Assembly: GCA_037953745.1 (NCBI GenBank)
Contig: JBAKBP010010424.1
Location: 1 to 64,000 of the forward strand
From: Lithodes maja
Lineage: Eukaryota; Arthropoda; Malacostraca; Decapoda; Lithodidae
Direction: 5' to 3'
Length of the DNA: 64,000 bases
Shown here: positions 10,118-20,525 of the stretch, piece after piece
Numbering within the stretch: position 1 is the first letter of the stretch
Layout: each line of letters begins with the position of its first letter
Made by a program: the position numbers and the translations under genes
The notes under the pieces: generated by a model
Databases searched by the model: none
What the model was told of the DNA's origin: nothing
What the model saw: the letters and a program-made list of their open reading frames with translations, nothing else

Positions 10118-12096
10118 TATACTAATTAGTACTTGTATATGCTTAGTCTGATATACTAATTAGTACTTGTATATGCTTAGTCTGATATACTAATTAGTAC
10201 TTGTATATGCTTAGTCTGATATACTAATTAGTACTTGTAATATGCTTAGTCTGATATACTAATTAGTACTTGTATATGCTTAGTCTGATATACTAATTAG
10301 TACTTGTATATGCTTAGTCTGATATACTAATTAGTACTTGTATATGCTTAGTCTGATATACTAATTAGTACTTGTATATGCTTAGTCTGATATACTAATT
10401 AGTACTTGTATATGCTTAGTCTGATATACTAATTAGTACTTGTATATGCTTAGTCTGATATACTAATTAGTACTTGTATATGCTTAGTCTGATATACTAA
10501 TTAGTACTTGTATATGCTTAGTCTGATATACTAATTAGTACTTGTATATGCTTAGTCTGATATACTAATTAGTACTTGTATATGCTTAGTCTGATATACT
10601 AATTAGTACTTGTATATGCTTAGTCTGATATACTAATTAGTACTTGTATATGCTTAGTCTGATATACTAATTAGTACTTGTATATGCTTAGTCTGATATA
10701 CTAATTAGTACTTGTATATGCTTAGTCTGATATACTAATTAGTACTTGTATATGCTTAGTCTGATATACTAATTAGTACTTGTATATGCTTAGTCTGATA
10801 TACTAATTAGTACTTGTATATGCTTAGTCTGATATACTAATTAGTACTTGTATATGCTTAGTCTGATATACTAATTAGTACTTGTATATGCTTAGTCTGA
10901 TATACTAATTAGTACTTGTATATGCTTAGTCTGATATACTAATTAGTACTTGTATATGCTTAGTCTGATATACTAATTAGTACTTGTATATGCTTAGTCT
11001 GATATACTAATTAGTACTTGTATATGCTTAGTCTGATATACTAATTAGTACTTGTATATGCTTAGTCTGATATACTAATTAGTACTTGTATATGCTTAGT
11101 CTGATATACTAATTAGTACTTGTATATGCTTAGTCTGATATACTAATTAGTACTTGTATATGCTTAGTCTGATATACTAATTAGTACTTGTATATGCTTA
11201 GTCTGATATACTAATTAGCACTTGTATATGCTTAGTCTGATATACTAATTAGTACTTGTATATGCTTAGTCTGATATACTAATTAGCACTTGTATATGCT
11301 TAGTCTGATATACTAATTAGTACTTGTATATGCTTAGTCTGATATACTAATTAGCACTTGTATATGCTTAGTCTGATATACTAATTAGTACTTGTATATG
11401 CTTAGTCTGATATACTAATTAGTACTTGTATATGCTTAGTCTGATATACTAATTAGTACTTGTATATGCTTAGTCTGATATACTAATTAGTACTTGTATA
11501 TGCTTAGTCTGATATACTAATTAGTACTTGTATATGCTTAGTCTGATATACTAATTAGTACTTGTATATGCTTAGTCTGATATACTAATTAGTACTTGTA
11601 TATGCTTAGTCTGATATACTAATTAGTACTTGTATATGCTTAGTCTGATATACTAATTAGTACTTGTATAATGCTTAGTCTGATATACTAATTAGCACTT
11701 GTATATGCTTAGTCTGATATACTAATTAGTACTTGTATATGCTTAGTCTGATATACTAATTAGCACTTGTATATGCTTAGTCTGATATACTAATTAGTAC
11801 TTGTATATGCTTAGTCTGATATACTAATTAGCACTTGTATATGCTTAGTCTGATATACTAATTAGTACTTGTATATGCTTAGTCTGATATACTAATTAGT
11901 ACTTGTATATGCTTAGTCTGATATACTAATTAGTACTTGTATATGCTTAGTCTGATATACTAATTAGTACTTGTATATGCTTAGTCTGATATACTAATTA
12001 GTACTTGTATATGCTTAGTCTGATATACTAATTAGTACTTGTATATGCTTAGTCTGATATACTAATTAGTACTTGTATATGCTTAGTCTGATATAG
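10118..12096. repeat. 34-bp satellite array (about 58 units)
   Basis: The unit is tatactaattagtacttgt + atatgcttagtctga with exact 34-bp spacing over about 2 kb and very little variation. It contains the palindrome ACTAATTAGT. A T-to-C variant (GCACTT) occurs at 11218, 11286 and 11354, and again at 11695, 11763 and 11831. This shows a duplicated block of 14 units. Rare 1-bp insertions occur near 10239 and 11670. There is no coding capacity. Confidence 0.95.
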
Positions 12097-12114
12097 GGTT
12101 AGAGAAGCACTTAA

Positions 12115-12462
12115 GGGGGAAATAGTAGTTTTTCAGGACCCCCTTCTCCCTCATGTTTAGCATATCTGTTTTGCGATTTTAAGACGTTCGTTCCATTAGT
12201 TTGTCGATTTTAAGACCTTCCGCCCCATTTTGTTTTCAATATTAAGACCTTTCGTGCTATTTAGGTGTCTATCTTGTTCCTGGCGAAAGATAGGGAGCCT
12301 GTAATTTTGGAAGAACCGGGATATTTTTCTACCGAAAAATGTACAAAATAATCTAGAAGGGCGATCTATGGGATGTTGTTTTACGTTTGATGGAGGTCTA
12401 GGGAGGAAACTAGATAAATAATAAATATATTAAATATTGACCAAAAAGTGAACCATCTCTCC
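12115..12462 (+). mobile_element. T1 TTAA-flanked element
   Basis: Bounded by TTAA at 12111-12114 and 12463-12466. Terminal inverted repeats are ggggaaatagtagttttt and the reverse complement of aaaaagtgaaccatctctcc. This is a good reference copy of T1. Confidence 0.85.
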
Positions 12463-12466
12463 TTAA

Positions 12467-12673
12467 CCCTTTGAGTACCAGCGACGTGTGATATATGTTG
12501 TTCTAGATAGATTTATACAATATTATGCAGCTTAGTAAGGATATGTGGTAAATAAAAGGGTTGGTTGAGATAGTTTGAAGTCGTACTATTACTAGAGGTC
12601 CTTCTTAAACTGAATATAGTTGTCTAATAGTTGCCAGAATATGATGAAAAGGACGTCCATGGTACTGAACGGG
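12467..12673. mobile_element. T2 element
   Basis: Starts at the TTAA shared with the preceding T1 and ends 'ggacgtccatggtactgaac' then GGGTTTA, a decayed TTAA. Confidence 0.7.
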
Positions 12674-13235
12674 TTTAGTGCGGATTATTATAGAGTGGTT
12701 TAGTTTCATTAAATGATGCACTACAGTCGATTACTGATATTTGAAAACAAATTATGGTGTCATACTTATTACCTTGGATAACAATTGGAGAATGAGATAT
12801 ATGTCACACTTGACTGACGTGTTGAAGGTAGCGCAACAAACCTTGTATGGTGATTCGTGGCTATACGATGATTATCTCTTATATTACGAAAAGCTGTTCT
12901 TGAGTGAAATAATATGTTAATGTACAGTGGCAATCATGACTAGATGGACATCGCCTAGTTATAAATGGACTGGAAAATTAATAATAGTTAAAACCAAAAC
13001 ATTGTAGTATTCCGGTCGATCCCGGACACAATTTATCTTCTATGTTACTTCCATTTCTAACTATATCTTCATCTAATCACCAATCCCAATAATCCACCAA
13101 TTTATCCCTCCAAAGACTTCCAATCTCCCACCCCGAACCTCCAATCCACATATAAACAATGTACTTTCAAACCTATTCTCTAGCCATCAAGTCAAGTCAA
13201 GACAAGGGTCTCCGGTCCTGACGTTATTCTTGACT
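12674..13235. other. Non-coding stretch
   Basis: No gene, RNA gene or clear repeat seen. Confidence 0.5.
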
Positions 13236-13239
13236 TTAA

Positions 13240-13590
13240 GGGGATAGTCTTGATTTTTGGTTAGGCAATATATTTATATGTATGTGTTTAGTTTCCTCGC
13301 TAGACCTTCATCAAGCTTAAGAAAACGCTCCATAGACCTCCTTTCAAGATAAATTTGTACATTTTTCGGTAGAAAATTTTCCCGGCCGAACGCCGGTTCC
13401 TTCTAAAATTACAGGCTCACTTTCGCTCTCCAGGAAATAATCGACACCTAAATGGCACGAAAGGTCTTAATATTGACAAAGAAATGAGGTGAAAGGTATC
13501 AACATCGCCGGAACGAACGTCATAAAATCTCAAAACTAATATGCTAAACATGAAGGAGAAAGTGGTCCATAAAAAGAGACTACCTCCCCC
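13240..13590 (-). mobile_element. T1 TTAA element
   Basis: Left TTAA at 13236-13239, right end 'ctacctcccccttat' (TTAA decayed). All T1 blocks are present in reverse, including 'cccggccgaacgccggttcc'. Confidence 0.8.
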
Positions 13591-13665
13591 TTATGGAGCA
13601 GGGTTTGACGGTAGGAAGCTTATAGAACATGGCTGTATATCTTAAATACAAACATCAAGGCTTAA

Positions 13666-13873
13666 CCCCTTCTGTACCGATGACGTCTTTTTATATTATA
13701 TTCTGGCTACTGTTAGACGATTGTATGCACTTTCATAAGGGCCTCCAACAATTAACAGGCTTCGAACTATTTCACTTGACCCATTTTACTACCACAGCTC
13801 CGTCTTAAACTGCTCAAAATCGTCTAAATATGGCTCGAATAAAATGAAAAAGACGTGGCCGGTACAGAAAGGG
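13666..13873. mobile_element. T2 element
   Basis: TTAA at 13662-13665 and 13874-13877; termini 'ccccttctgtaccgatgacg' and 'gacgtggccggtacagaaag'. 208 bp. Confidence 0.8.
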
Positions 13874-13908
13874 TTAATTGTTAACTTGTAATTCGACTGC
13901 ATTGTTAG

Positions 13909-14268
13909 GTAGGGGAGGTAGCTCGGTTTTTTTCTCCATGTTTAGCCCCATTAGCTTCGATATGTTAAGACTTTCGCTCCATTATTTTGGCGATTTTATG
14001 ACATTTTGCCCCGTTTCTTTGTCAATATAAAGACCTTTCGTGCCATTTAGGTGTCGATTTTGTCCTGGCGAGCGATAGCGAGCCTGTTATTTTAGGAAGA
14101 ATAGGCCTTCGTCCAGGACATTTTTTTAATGCAGGTCTACAAATGTATCATAAAGAGGGGTTTAGGGATTGCTTGTTGTTTAAGCTTGATAGAGGTCTAG
14201 GGATGGAACTATATAATAAGTCAAAGAAAGCAGTTAATAAATACACCAACATAATAAGCACTCTCCCC
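13909..14268 (+). mobile_element. T1 element
   Basis: T1 in plus orientation ending ctctcccc before TTAA 14269-14272. It contains 'cctggcgagcgatagcgagc' intact. Confidence 0.75.
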
Positions 14269-14272
14269 TTAA

Positions 14273-14603
14273 GTAGGGGAGATTTCCACCTGGAGGATTT
14301 TTTTCTGGACCCCTTTCTCCCTCATGTTTAGCCCCATTGCTTTTGAGATTTTAAGACGTTCGCCCTAGTAGTTTGGACATTTTAAGACATTTTGCCCCAT
14401 TTCTGTCAATTTTAAGACATTTCGTGCCATTTAGGTGTCGAATTTTTCCTGGCGAGCGATAGCGAGCCTGTATTTTAAGAGCAACCGGCCTCCGGCCGGG
14501 ACATTTTTCTACCGAAAAATGTACAAATTTATCTTGAAAGGGGGTCTAGGGGGTGTAAGTTTAAGCTTGATGAAAACGTAGGGAACAAACTAAATACCTC
14601 CCC
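14273..14603 (+). mobile_element. T1 element sharing a TTAA with its neighbour
   Basis: Begins at the same TTAA (14269-14272) that ends the previous T1 and closes at TTAA 14604-14607. Two T1 copies thus stand head to tail with a single target site between them. Confidence 0.75.
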
Positions 14604-14705
14604 TTAAGTATGGGAACTGTATGATATTATGTGTACTAAACCCTTTCAAGATAGGAGGGTGCGCTTCTTCCTTCTATATAGGATATTAATTGAGGAATTT
14701 ATTAA

Positions 14706-14786
14706 CCCCTTCTATACCGGCGTTGGCTTTTTCATTATATTCTATCTATATTTAACACTCTGGCTTTCAAAATGCCTTTCCTAAAA
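14706..14786. mobile_element. T2 fragment
   Basis: T2 left end 'ccccttctataccggcg' after TTAA 14702-14705; internally deleted. It is followed by TTAA 14787-14790. Confidence 0.6.
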
Positions 14787-14790
14787 TTAA

Positions 14791-15030
14791 CCCCTTGTGT
14801 ACCGGCGACGTCTAGTTTGCTCTATTCTGGTTACTATTAGACGATGATACTCAGTTTAAAAAGGGCCTCCAGTCATTATCAGGCTTCAAACTGTCTCACT
14901 CAACCCTTTTGTACTCCCACAGATCCTTCATAAACTGTACAACATCGTTTAATTGAGATACATATTACCCATCGGATTTTTTAGATATCCTTCCTAAGCT
15001 GCATAACATCGTCTAATCATAATTATTAAG
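14791..15030. mobile_element. T2 element, right end lost
   Basis: Starts 'ccccttgtgtaccggcgacg' after TTAA. It contains 'tctggttactattagacgat' and the mirrored 'catcgtctaatcataattat', then meets the SINE poly-T. Confidence 0.65.
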
Positions 15031-15040
15031 GAACACCCCG

Positions 15041-15272
15041 TTTTTTGTTTTTTTTTTCTATGTGATTGAGGGAGGCAAAAGGCAGAACTGCCTATAGCGA
15101 GTGCCTCCCCCATAGTTGAAAGAGTGACAGGGCCAAAATAGCACTGATCCTCCAAAACAAACCCCAATGCACTTGAATAAGCTAATGAAAGCATATGGTC
15201 CTACCTGGATTCGAACTCAGGACACCACACCCAGAACATACGCATTTTAACCATTACACCACCAACACAGTT
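15041..15272 (-). mobile_element. tRNA-derived SINE with a LINE-like 3' tail
   Basis: Read on the minus strand, the head has a pol III A-box TGGTGTAATGG and a B-box GAGTTCGAATCC at tRNA-like spacing (about 15200-15265). A unique body of about 60 bp follows. The last ~80 bp (15058-15139) match the 3' end of the LINE at 21.8-29.4 kb with about one visible mismatch, including 'ggcactcgctataggcagtt' and 'cctccctcaatcacatag'. It ends in A-rich sequence. The head is degenerate as a tRNA, so this is a SINE and not a tRNA gene. The shared tail implies mobilisation by that LINE's enzyme. Confidence 0.85.
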
Positions 15273-15354
15273 AGAGGCCAAGTACACGATCACGATTAAT
15301 ATCCATGTTTGTAATATAATGCAGAAACGCGTCCCCGTATCTTGATGAGGTTAA

Positions 15355-15832
15355 GGGGAGATAGGTCGTTGTTCTGGTCCCCTTCTCCCTCGTGTTTAAT
15401 TTCATTGTGTTTTAGATTTAATTACGTTCTACTCATTAGTTTGGCGATGTTATGACTTTACACCCCACTTTACACCCCACTTGTGTATCAATATGTTATG
15501 ACTTGTGTATCAATATGTAAACCTATCGTGCCATTTAGGTGTCATTTTTTTCCTGGCAAGCGATAGCGAGCCTGTAATATTTGGGCGGGAAATTTTTGTA
15601 CCGAGAAATGAACACATTTATCTTGAAGGGGGTCTAGGGAGTGTGTTTTACAGCTTGATGGGGGTCTAGGGAGTGTGTTTTACAGCTTGATGGGGGTCTA
15701 GGGAGTGTGTTTTACAGCTTGATGGAGGTCTAGGGAGTGTGTTTTACAGCTTGATGGAGGTCTAGGGAGGAAACTAAACAAAATATGAAAAAATAAAACA
15801 ATAAGTATATAATTATATACGCCCATCTTCCC
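15355..15832 (+). mobile_element. T1 element with internal tandem expansion
   Basis: TTAA at 15351-15354 and 15833-15836, ends ggggagataggtcgtt and the reverse of acgcccatcttccc. Near the right side a 32-bp unit (ggtctagggagtgtgtttta...) is repeated four times at about 15631-15758, giving the extra length. Confidence 0.8.
15631..15765 (+). repeat. 32-bp minisatellite inside T1
   Basis: GGTCTAGGGAG occurs at 15631, 15663, 15695, 15727 and 15759, giving a strict 32-bp period. Confidence 0.9.
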
Positions 15833-15836
15833 TTAA

Positions 15837-16320
15837 TAACCTGTTTCATCCCCTAAAGGTAACCAGAATATGATGTTACGTCATCGTGGTGAAGGGGATA
15901 ATTGTGCAAAAAATACAACAGAATGGAAAAACAAAGGAAATACACAGAGAAAGATAGGTGAATGGGGAGACAGAGGAAGGAGGGGGAGGAGGAGGAGGAG
16001 GAGGAGTAGGAGGGGGAGGAGGAGGAGGAGGGGGGGAGGAGTAGGGGGGGAGGGAGAGGAGGAGGAGGAGGAGAGATTCGTGAGTAATGGGGTGAATAGT
16101 GATGGAGGGAAGATGACCAGATGAAAAAAAAAAAAAAAAACGTCCACACAAGAGACGAGACGCAGAGAATGGATTAGTAGAGATGAACAATACAACGGAA
16201 GATAGAACACAGGAGAGAAGTGCAAAGAAACCATAGCACAACACGCGCAGTAGTAAAACAAACAAAACCATAATAATAATGATAATAATAATAATACAAA
16301 ATCTTAGAAAACCTGGAGAA
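15837..16320. repeat. Purine-rich (GGA)n tract, poly-A and (ATA)n
   Basis: A polypurine tract of GGA/GGGGGA repeats runs at about 15975-16074, poly-A at about 16123-16140, and ATAATA repeats at about 16269-16297. Proline/serine-rich or arginine-rich frames on either strand are by-products of this composition. No gene is supported. Confidence 0.85.
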
Positions 16321-16485
16321 AACACCTTAAAATCTATCCATTGGTTTGTTCAGTTATGTCGTTTGCGTGTTTCCTTTCAGTATAATATAAGCTATAATAC
16401 CATACATATGAGTAGCCCTGAAGCAGCTGGAAATATTGTTGTCTTTACGTGAATAGGAAGAGAAGGAGGAAACGGAGGAACATGA
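16321..16485. other. Non-coding spacer
   Basis: Nothing recognisable. Confidence 0.5.
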
Positions 16486-16489
16486 TTAA

Positions 16490-17023
16490 GGGCACATTTT
16501 TAGTTTGCTCCCTAGATCTCCATCAAGCTTAAAACCCTTCTGAGGCGGCACCGTCATTTAAGCACTATTTTGGCTACTATTAAACGATTGTATTCAGTTT
16601 AAAAAGGGCAATTAACATGCTTTGAAATATCTCATTTAACCCTTTTCACTACCACAGATCATTTTTAAGATGTATGCAATTGTCTAAATATAGCTAAATT
16701 TAACTTAAAGAGACGTCACCGGTACAGAAGGGGTTAAAAACAATATCCCAAAGACCCTCCTTCCAGAAAAATGTGTACATTTTTCGGTAGGAAAATGTCC
16801 CGGCCGAAGGCCGATTCCTTTTACAATGCAGGCTCGCTATCGCTCGCCATGAAAGCATAAATCCCTAAATCGTAGGAAAAGTCTTACAATTGTCAGAAAT
16901 GAGGCGAATGGTCTTAAAATCGACAAACTAATGGGGTAAACGTCTTAAATGTTCAAACATGAAGGGGTCCAACACGAGGGAGAAGGGGATCCAGCAAAAA
17001 ATACCTGAAGTGAAAGTTTGCCC
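16490..17023 (-). mobile_element. T1 element interrupted by a nested T2
   Basis: TTAA at 16486-16489 and 17024-17027. The T1 sequence breaks inside its own 'aagcttaaaa' block at 16529-16532 and resumes at 16738 ('acaatatccc'). The nested part has T2 termini. Confidence 0.75.
16533..16733. mobile_element. T2 nested in T1
   Basis: Flanked by TTAA (16529-16532, 16734-16737); ends 'cccttctgaggcggcaccg' and 'gacgtcaccggtacagaagg'. This direct nesting shows T2 moved after this T1 copy was in place. Confidence 0.8.
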
Positions 17024-17143
17024 TTAAGCAAGAGAAAGGGAGAGAATCTGGAGTTATGGAGCGTATGGAGATGGACATAGGAAGGCCACAAGAAATATTG
17101 AACACGAAACAATAGACAGAAAAATGGTTAGTGATGATAGGAT

Positions 17144-17148
17144 AAAAA

Positions 17149-17179
<31 letters not shown>

Positions 17180-17180
17180 C
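17144..17180 (+). repeat. Poly-A / (AC)n microsatellite
   Basis: About 20 A residues followed by AC repeats, interrupting a T1 copy. Confidence 0.9.
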
Positions 17181-17365
17181 AGGCTCGCTATTGCTCGTCA
17201 GGAAAACAATGACACCTAAATGACACGAAAAGTCTGAATATTGACGAAGAAATAGGGCGAAAGGTCTTAAAATCGCCAATCTAATGATCCGAACGTCTGA
17301 CAATCTAATAACTAATGGGGTTAAGCATGAGGGAGAAGAGGAACAGAAAAACGACCCATGTCCCC
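17181..17365 (-). mobile_element. T1 element, truncated
   Basis: Only the part from 'aggctcgctattgctcgtca' to 'gacccatgtcccc' and TTAA 17366-17369 is present; the other half is replaced by the microsatellite. Confidence 0.7.
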
Positions 17366-17429
17366 TTAAACTAGAATGGAATTCTAATATTTCAGGAAAA
17401 CCCAGACAATAAACAATCCTGAAGAATAT

Positions 17430-18165
17430 GGGAACACACACACACACACACACACATATACCTCAGATACACACACATGCACACATACACATGCATACAC
17501 ACACACACACACATACCTCAGATACACACACACACATATACCTCAGATACACACACATACACATCTCATACACAAACACACACACCTCATACACAAACAC
17601 ACACACATATACCTCAGATACACACACACACACACACATCTCATACACAAACACACACACACATATACCTCAGATACACACACACACACATACATGTACC
17701 TCAGATAAAAACACACACACACAAACATACCTCAGACACACACACAGACATACACACATACCTCAGATACATACACACTTACACACCTCAGATACCCACA
17801 CACACATATACCTCAGATACACACACACATACACATATATACCTCAGATACACACACACACATACCTCAGACACACACACACATACTTCAGATACACACA
17901 CACACACACACACATACCTCAGATACACACACACACACATACCTCATACACACACACACATATATACCTCAGATACACACACACACATATCTCAGACACA
18001 CACACACATACCTCAGATACACACACACACACACACACATACCTCAGATACACACACACACATACCTCATACACACACATACCTCAGATACACACACACA
18101 CCTCATACACACACATACCTCATATATACACACACACACACCTCATACACAAACAAACACGCACA
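17430..18165 (+). repeat. CA-rich compound minisatellite
   Basis: Irregular repeats of acacacatacctcagata with (AC)n of variable length. The long Thr/His-rich and Cys/Val-rich open frames on both strands come from the 2-base periodicity and are not genes. Confidence 0.9.
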
Positions 18166-18354
18166 CAGACGAAAAGGAAAGATATTGAAATATTTATTTA
18201 CTCCTGTTCCTTTACAAAATAAATGTTAAAGTATCAGTCTTGCTAAATATATTGCATAATTATGTGAACACGTTATGTAAGCAAAAATTTGTTGACATTA
18301 AATTTGTTTGTATAATCAAATAGATAAAGAGAAGGTTTAAATCGTTTATTGATC

Positions 18355-18565
18355 ATAGCATATAATTTAGTATATGATGTTGCATTTGTTTTCTGGCTAT
18401 CAATAGACGATGTTATTCTGATGAGGACGGTTATATGGAAGTCGTAGGATTTATTGAGTCAATGTTATATACCCATTTAATTCTCACAGATCCTCCTTAA
18501 GCTGTATAAAATCGACTAATGATAGCCAGAATAAACGGCCAAAAGGCGTCATAATTCTCAAAGGG
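18355..18565. mobile_element. T2-like element
   Basis: Contains 'tctggctatcaatagacgat' and 'atcgactaatgatagccaga' in mirror arrangement; right end before TTAA 18566-18569. The left end is worn. Confidence 0.6.
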
Positions 18566-18588
18566 TTAATTACCAATACACTTCTAAT

Positions 18589-18668
18589 CAGGGTGATTAA
18601 CGAAAGCCGAGTCCAGTATGTTTAGCCTTTATTATTGTATATGTCAGGATAACATAACGGTTTCTAGT
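18589..18668 (+). mobile_element. Partial copy of the 203-bp hAT-like MITE
   Basis: About 80 bp align with the 5' part of the MITE at 19438: CAGGGTG start, 'cgaaagc.gagtcc', 'ttattgtatatgt.aggataa'. The right part and terminal repeat are missing. Confidence 0.7.
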
Positions 18669-18670
18669 TA

Positions 18671-18845
18671 AAAGGACTGTGGCTGCTTTTTTGGCCTATT
18701 AATTCATTTATTCATGTGTTTTTTAGTTTCCTCGCTAGACATCCCTCAAACTTAGAGAAATATCCCCTACATTTCCCCTAAAGATAAATTTTTACATTTT
18801 TCGGTAGAAAAATGTCGCAGCCGAAGGCCGGTTCCTCTTATAATT
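18671..18845 (-). mobile_element. T1 element, truncated by a LINE
   Basis: T1 blocks in reverse ('tttagtttcctcgctagaca', 'ccgaaggccggttcctctta') stop where the minus-strand LINE 3' end begins. The remaining half is not found on the far side, so the relation is not a clean insertion. Confidence 0.65.
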
Positions 18846-19188
18846 ACAACCAATCAATCAAATATGTTTATTTAGCCACAAAGTATACAATAAGTTAACA
18901 ATATTATTAATACATGTTGGACATCCGGCTGAGCCTTGTGAGAGAAACTCTCTTAAAGGCACCTTGCATTTAACCCGAATTTATTTACATTTTAATACAA
19001 ACATGTATATGGTTGTTTGATAATACAAATGGTTGTTTTATTATATGTAACATTTACCTTCATAAAGTAGTGTATGAAACCATCCCTACACACAAACACC
19101 CACTACGTAAACATACTCAACACAAGACCTACTCAGTTGATGTTGAAACCATTTGAATTCTGGAGGAATTTTCCATTATAAATTGCAT

Positions 19189-19401
19189 TTAATATTGACT
19201 CAACAAATATAATATGAGGGATATCTTAAAACTAGCCAGGGAGGAATTATCTTGCATATGTCGAGGCAGTGCATTCCAGAACTTTACACCATGATAATTA
19301 ATACATTTTTGAGATTGAGTAGATGTCATTTTTGGAATGTCTAAATCTCTTGTATTTCTTAAGTTGTACCTTTCGTTTGAGCGGAAGTTAAACAGTTCCA
19401 T
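19189..19401 (-). pseudogene. LINE ORF2 extreme C-terminus
   Basis: The YNLRNTRDLDIPKM and GVKFWNALP motifs are the usual end of Jockey-like ORF2 proteins. Separated from the rest by the inserted block 19412-19999. Confidence 0.75.
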
Positions 19402-19411
19402 ATTATTATAA

Positions 19412-19999
19412 TTGTTCTATCTATCTATCTATCTATTCAGGGTGTCAAACGAAAGCAGAGTCCATTATTTTTAGTCTTTAATATTGTATATGTGAGGATA
19501 AAATTGTGGTTTATAGCTCCAATTATGTCTTTGGTAGTGATACAATGGCCAAAACAATGCTATATCTGCTTAATGTGCGTGTATTCCTTCTCATTGTCAT
19601 TCTACGTCCTCATTCAAAATTGCTCCGGTTTGACACCCTGTATCTATTGCCGGACGCCTTACTCCCCTTAATGGGGGTGGCCATACACAAAATGCCCCCA
19701 AGCGGACCTATCCCCAGTAAGAGGAACAACCCATGCCAGTTTACTGAAAGACTGACAGGAATGACCACTCAATTTAGGGTCCGTCCGACTCAGAGGCCCT
19801 TTATGTATTTGTTAGCACTATTTTTCTAGTGGTGTGCAGCTAATCCATCCACTAACCTGCTTCACCCTAAGGTGGCAGTACGGATTTGTATAAGGTTTAC
19901 TCCTCTAGACAGGTTGCCGACCAAGGCTGACGAGTCCCATCCATCCGGATTTGTATAAGGTTATCTCCCCTAGATGGGTTGCCGACCAAGGCAATGGCT
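19412..19999 (-). mobile_element. RTE-type LINE 3' fragment inserted in the LINE
   Basis: Read on the minus strand, this non-coding fragment ends 'ggcgtccggcaata' and then a GATA-type tail (TATC repeats at 19417-19437). That matches the ends of the RTE-like copies at 2440-2485 and 37119. Its upstream part has a duplicated segment of about 66 bp ('cggatttgtataagg' at about 19871 and 19938). It contains the hAT-like MITE. Confidence 0.65.
19438..19640 (+). mobile_element. hAT-like MITE, 203 bp, 8-bp target duplication
   Basis: Perfect 13-bp terminal inverted repeats, CAGGGTGTCAAAC and GTTTGACACCCTG, flanked by the 8-bp direct repeat TATCTATT at 19430-19437 and 19641-19648. An 8-bp duplication with CAGGG ends is characteristic of the hAT superfamily. 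No transposase is encoded, so it is non-autonomous. It landed in the (TATC)n tail of an RTE fragment. Confidence 0.9.
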
Positions 20000-20040
20000 T
20001 TGTATACAAATATAGCAGTGCAATAAGTGTATATGTCTTC

Positions 20041-20265
20041 CTATTTTAAGAGCCGTAGAGATCTAATTAATGCATTTGTATGATCATACTTTCTTTTAAA
20101 GGTAATTGTCCTAATTATTTTCCTTTGTGCCAATTTCACTCTTTCTATGTTAGCTTTACCTGCAGTTGCCCAAACTGTGTGACAGTATGAGAAGAAAGGG
20201 TACACCAAAGAGTAGTAGAGCTGTTTAAGTACTTCTGTAGTGAAGGAGTTAAGTGTTAAATACAA
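20041..20265 (-). pseudogene. LINE RT C-terminal fragment
   Basis: Contains the C-terminal thumb-type signature LYYSLVYPFFSYC..VW and IERVKLAQRKIIRTI, typical of Jockey-superfamily ORF2 proteins. A stop appears at 20041-20043, but shifting by one base continues for about 18 more codons, until the RTE-type insertion begins near 19999. Confidence 0.75.
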
Positions 20266-20525
20266 TATGCCACACTATTTACCTTACTTGTCAAAGAGTG
20301 TTTGCCAGGTCAATTGTCTATCCACCACAACTTCAAAAAATCATATACTTTCTTCTTCTTTCAACACCGTATTGCCAATTTTAATGGAATATATATTTAG
20401 AGGAATATTCTTCTTTCTGTGATGAACGATATATTTTGTTTTGTCGATATTTAGGGTTAGTTTATTTGCAGTCATCCAACAATAGACACTATTTAGTACA
20501 TTATTTACGGACTGCACTAGATTGT

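Noticed and set aside
10118..12096. CRISPR-like array
   Set aside because: Units are contiguous 34-bp repeats without unique spacers, in a eukaryotic context with no cas genes.
15194..15272. tRNA gene on the minus strand
   Set aside because: A- and B-boxes are present but the cloverleaf is degenerate and it is fused to a LINE-like tail with poly(A); it is a SINE.
15853..16325. Proline- or serine-rich membrane-like proteins on the minus strand
   Set aside because: Composition comes from the GGA tract and poly-A; frames overlap on both strands with no motif.
17428..18229. 250- and 264-codon Thr/His-rich frames
   Set aside because: They arise from (CA)n-type repeats and both frames and strands are open; no non-repeat protein sequence is present.
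19506..19829. 107-codon plus-strand frame
   Set aside because: It spans the hAT-like MITE and the RTE tail, two unrelated non-coding sequences.
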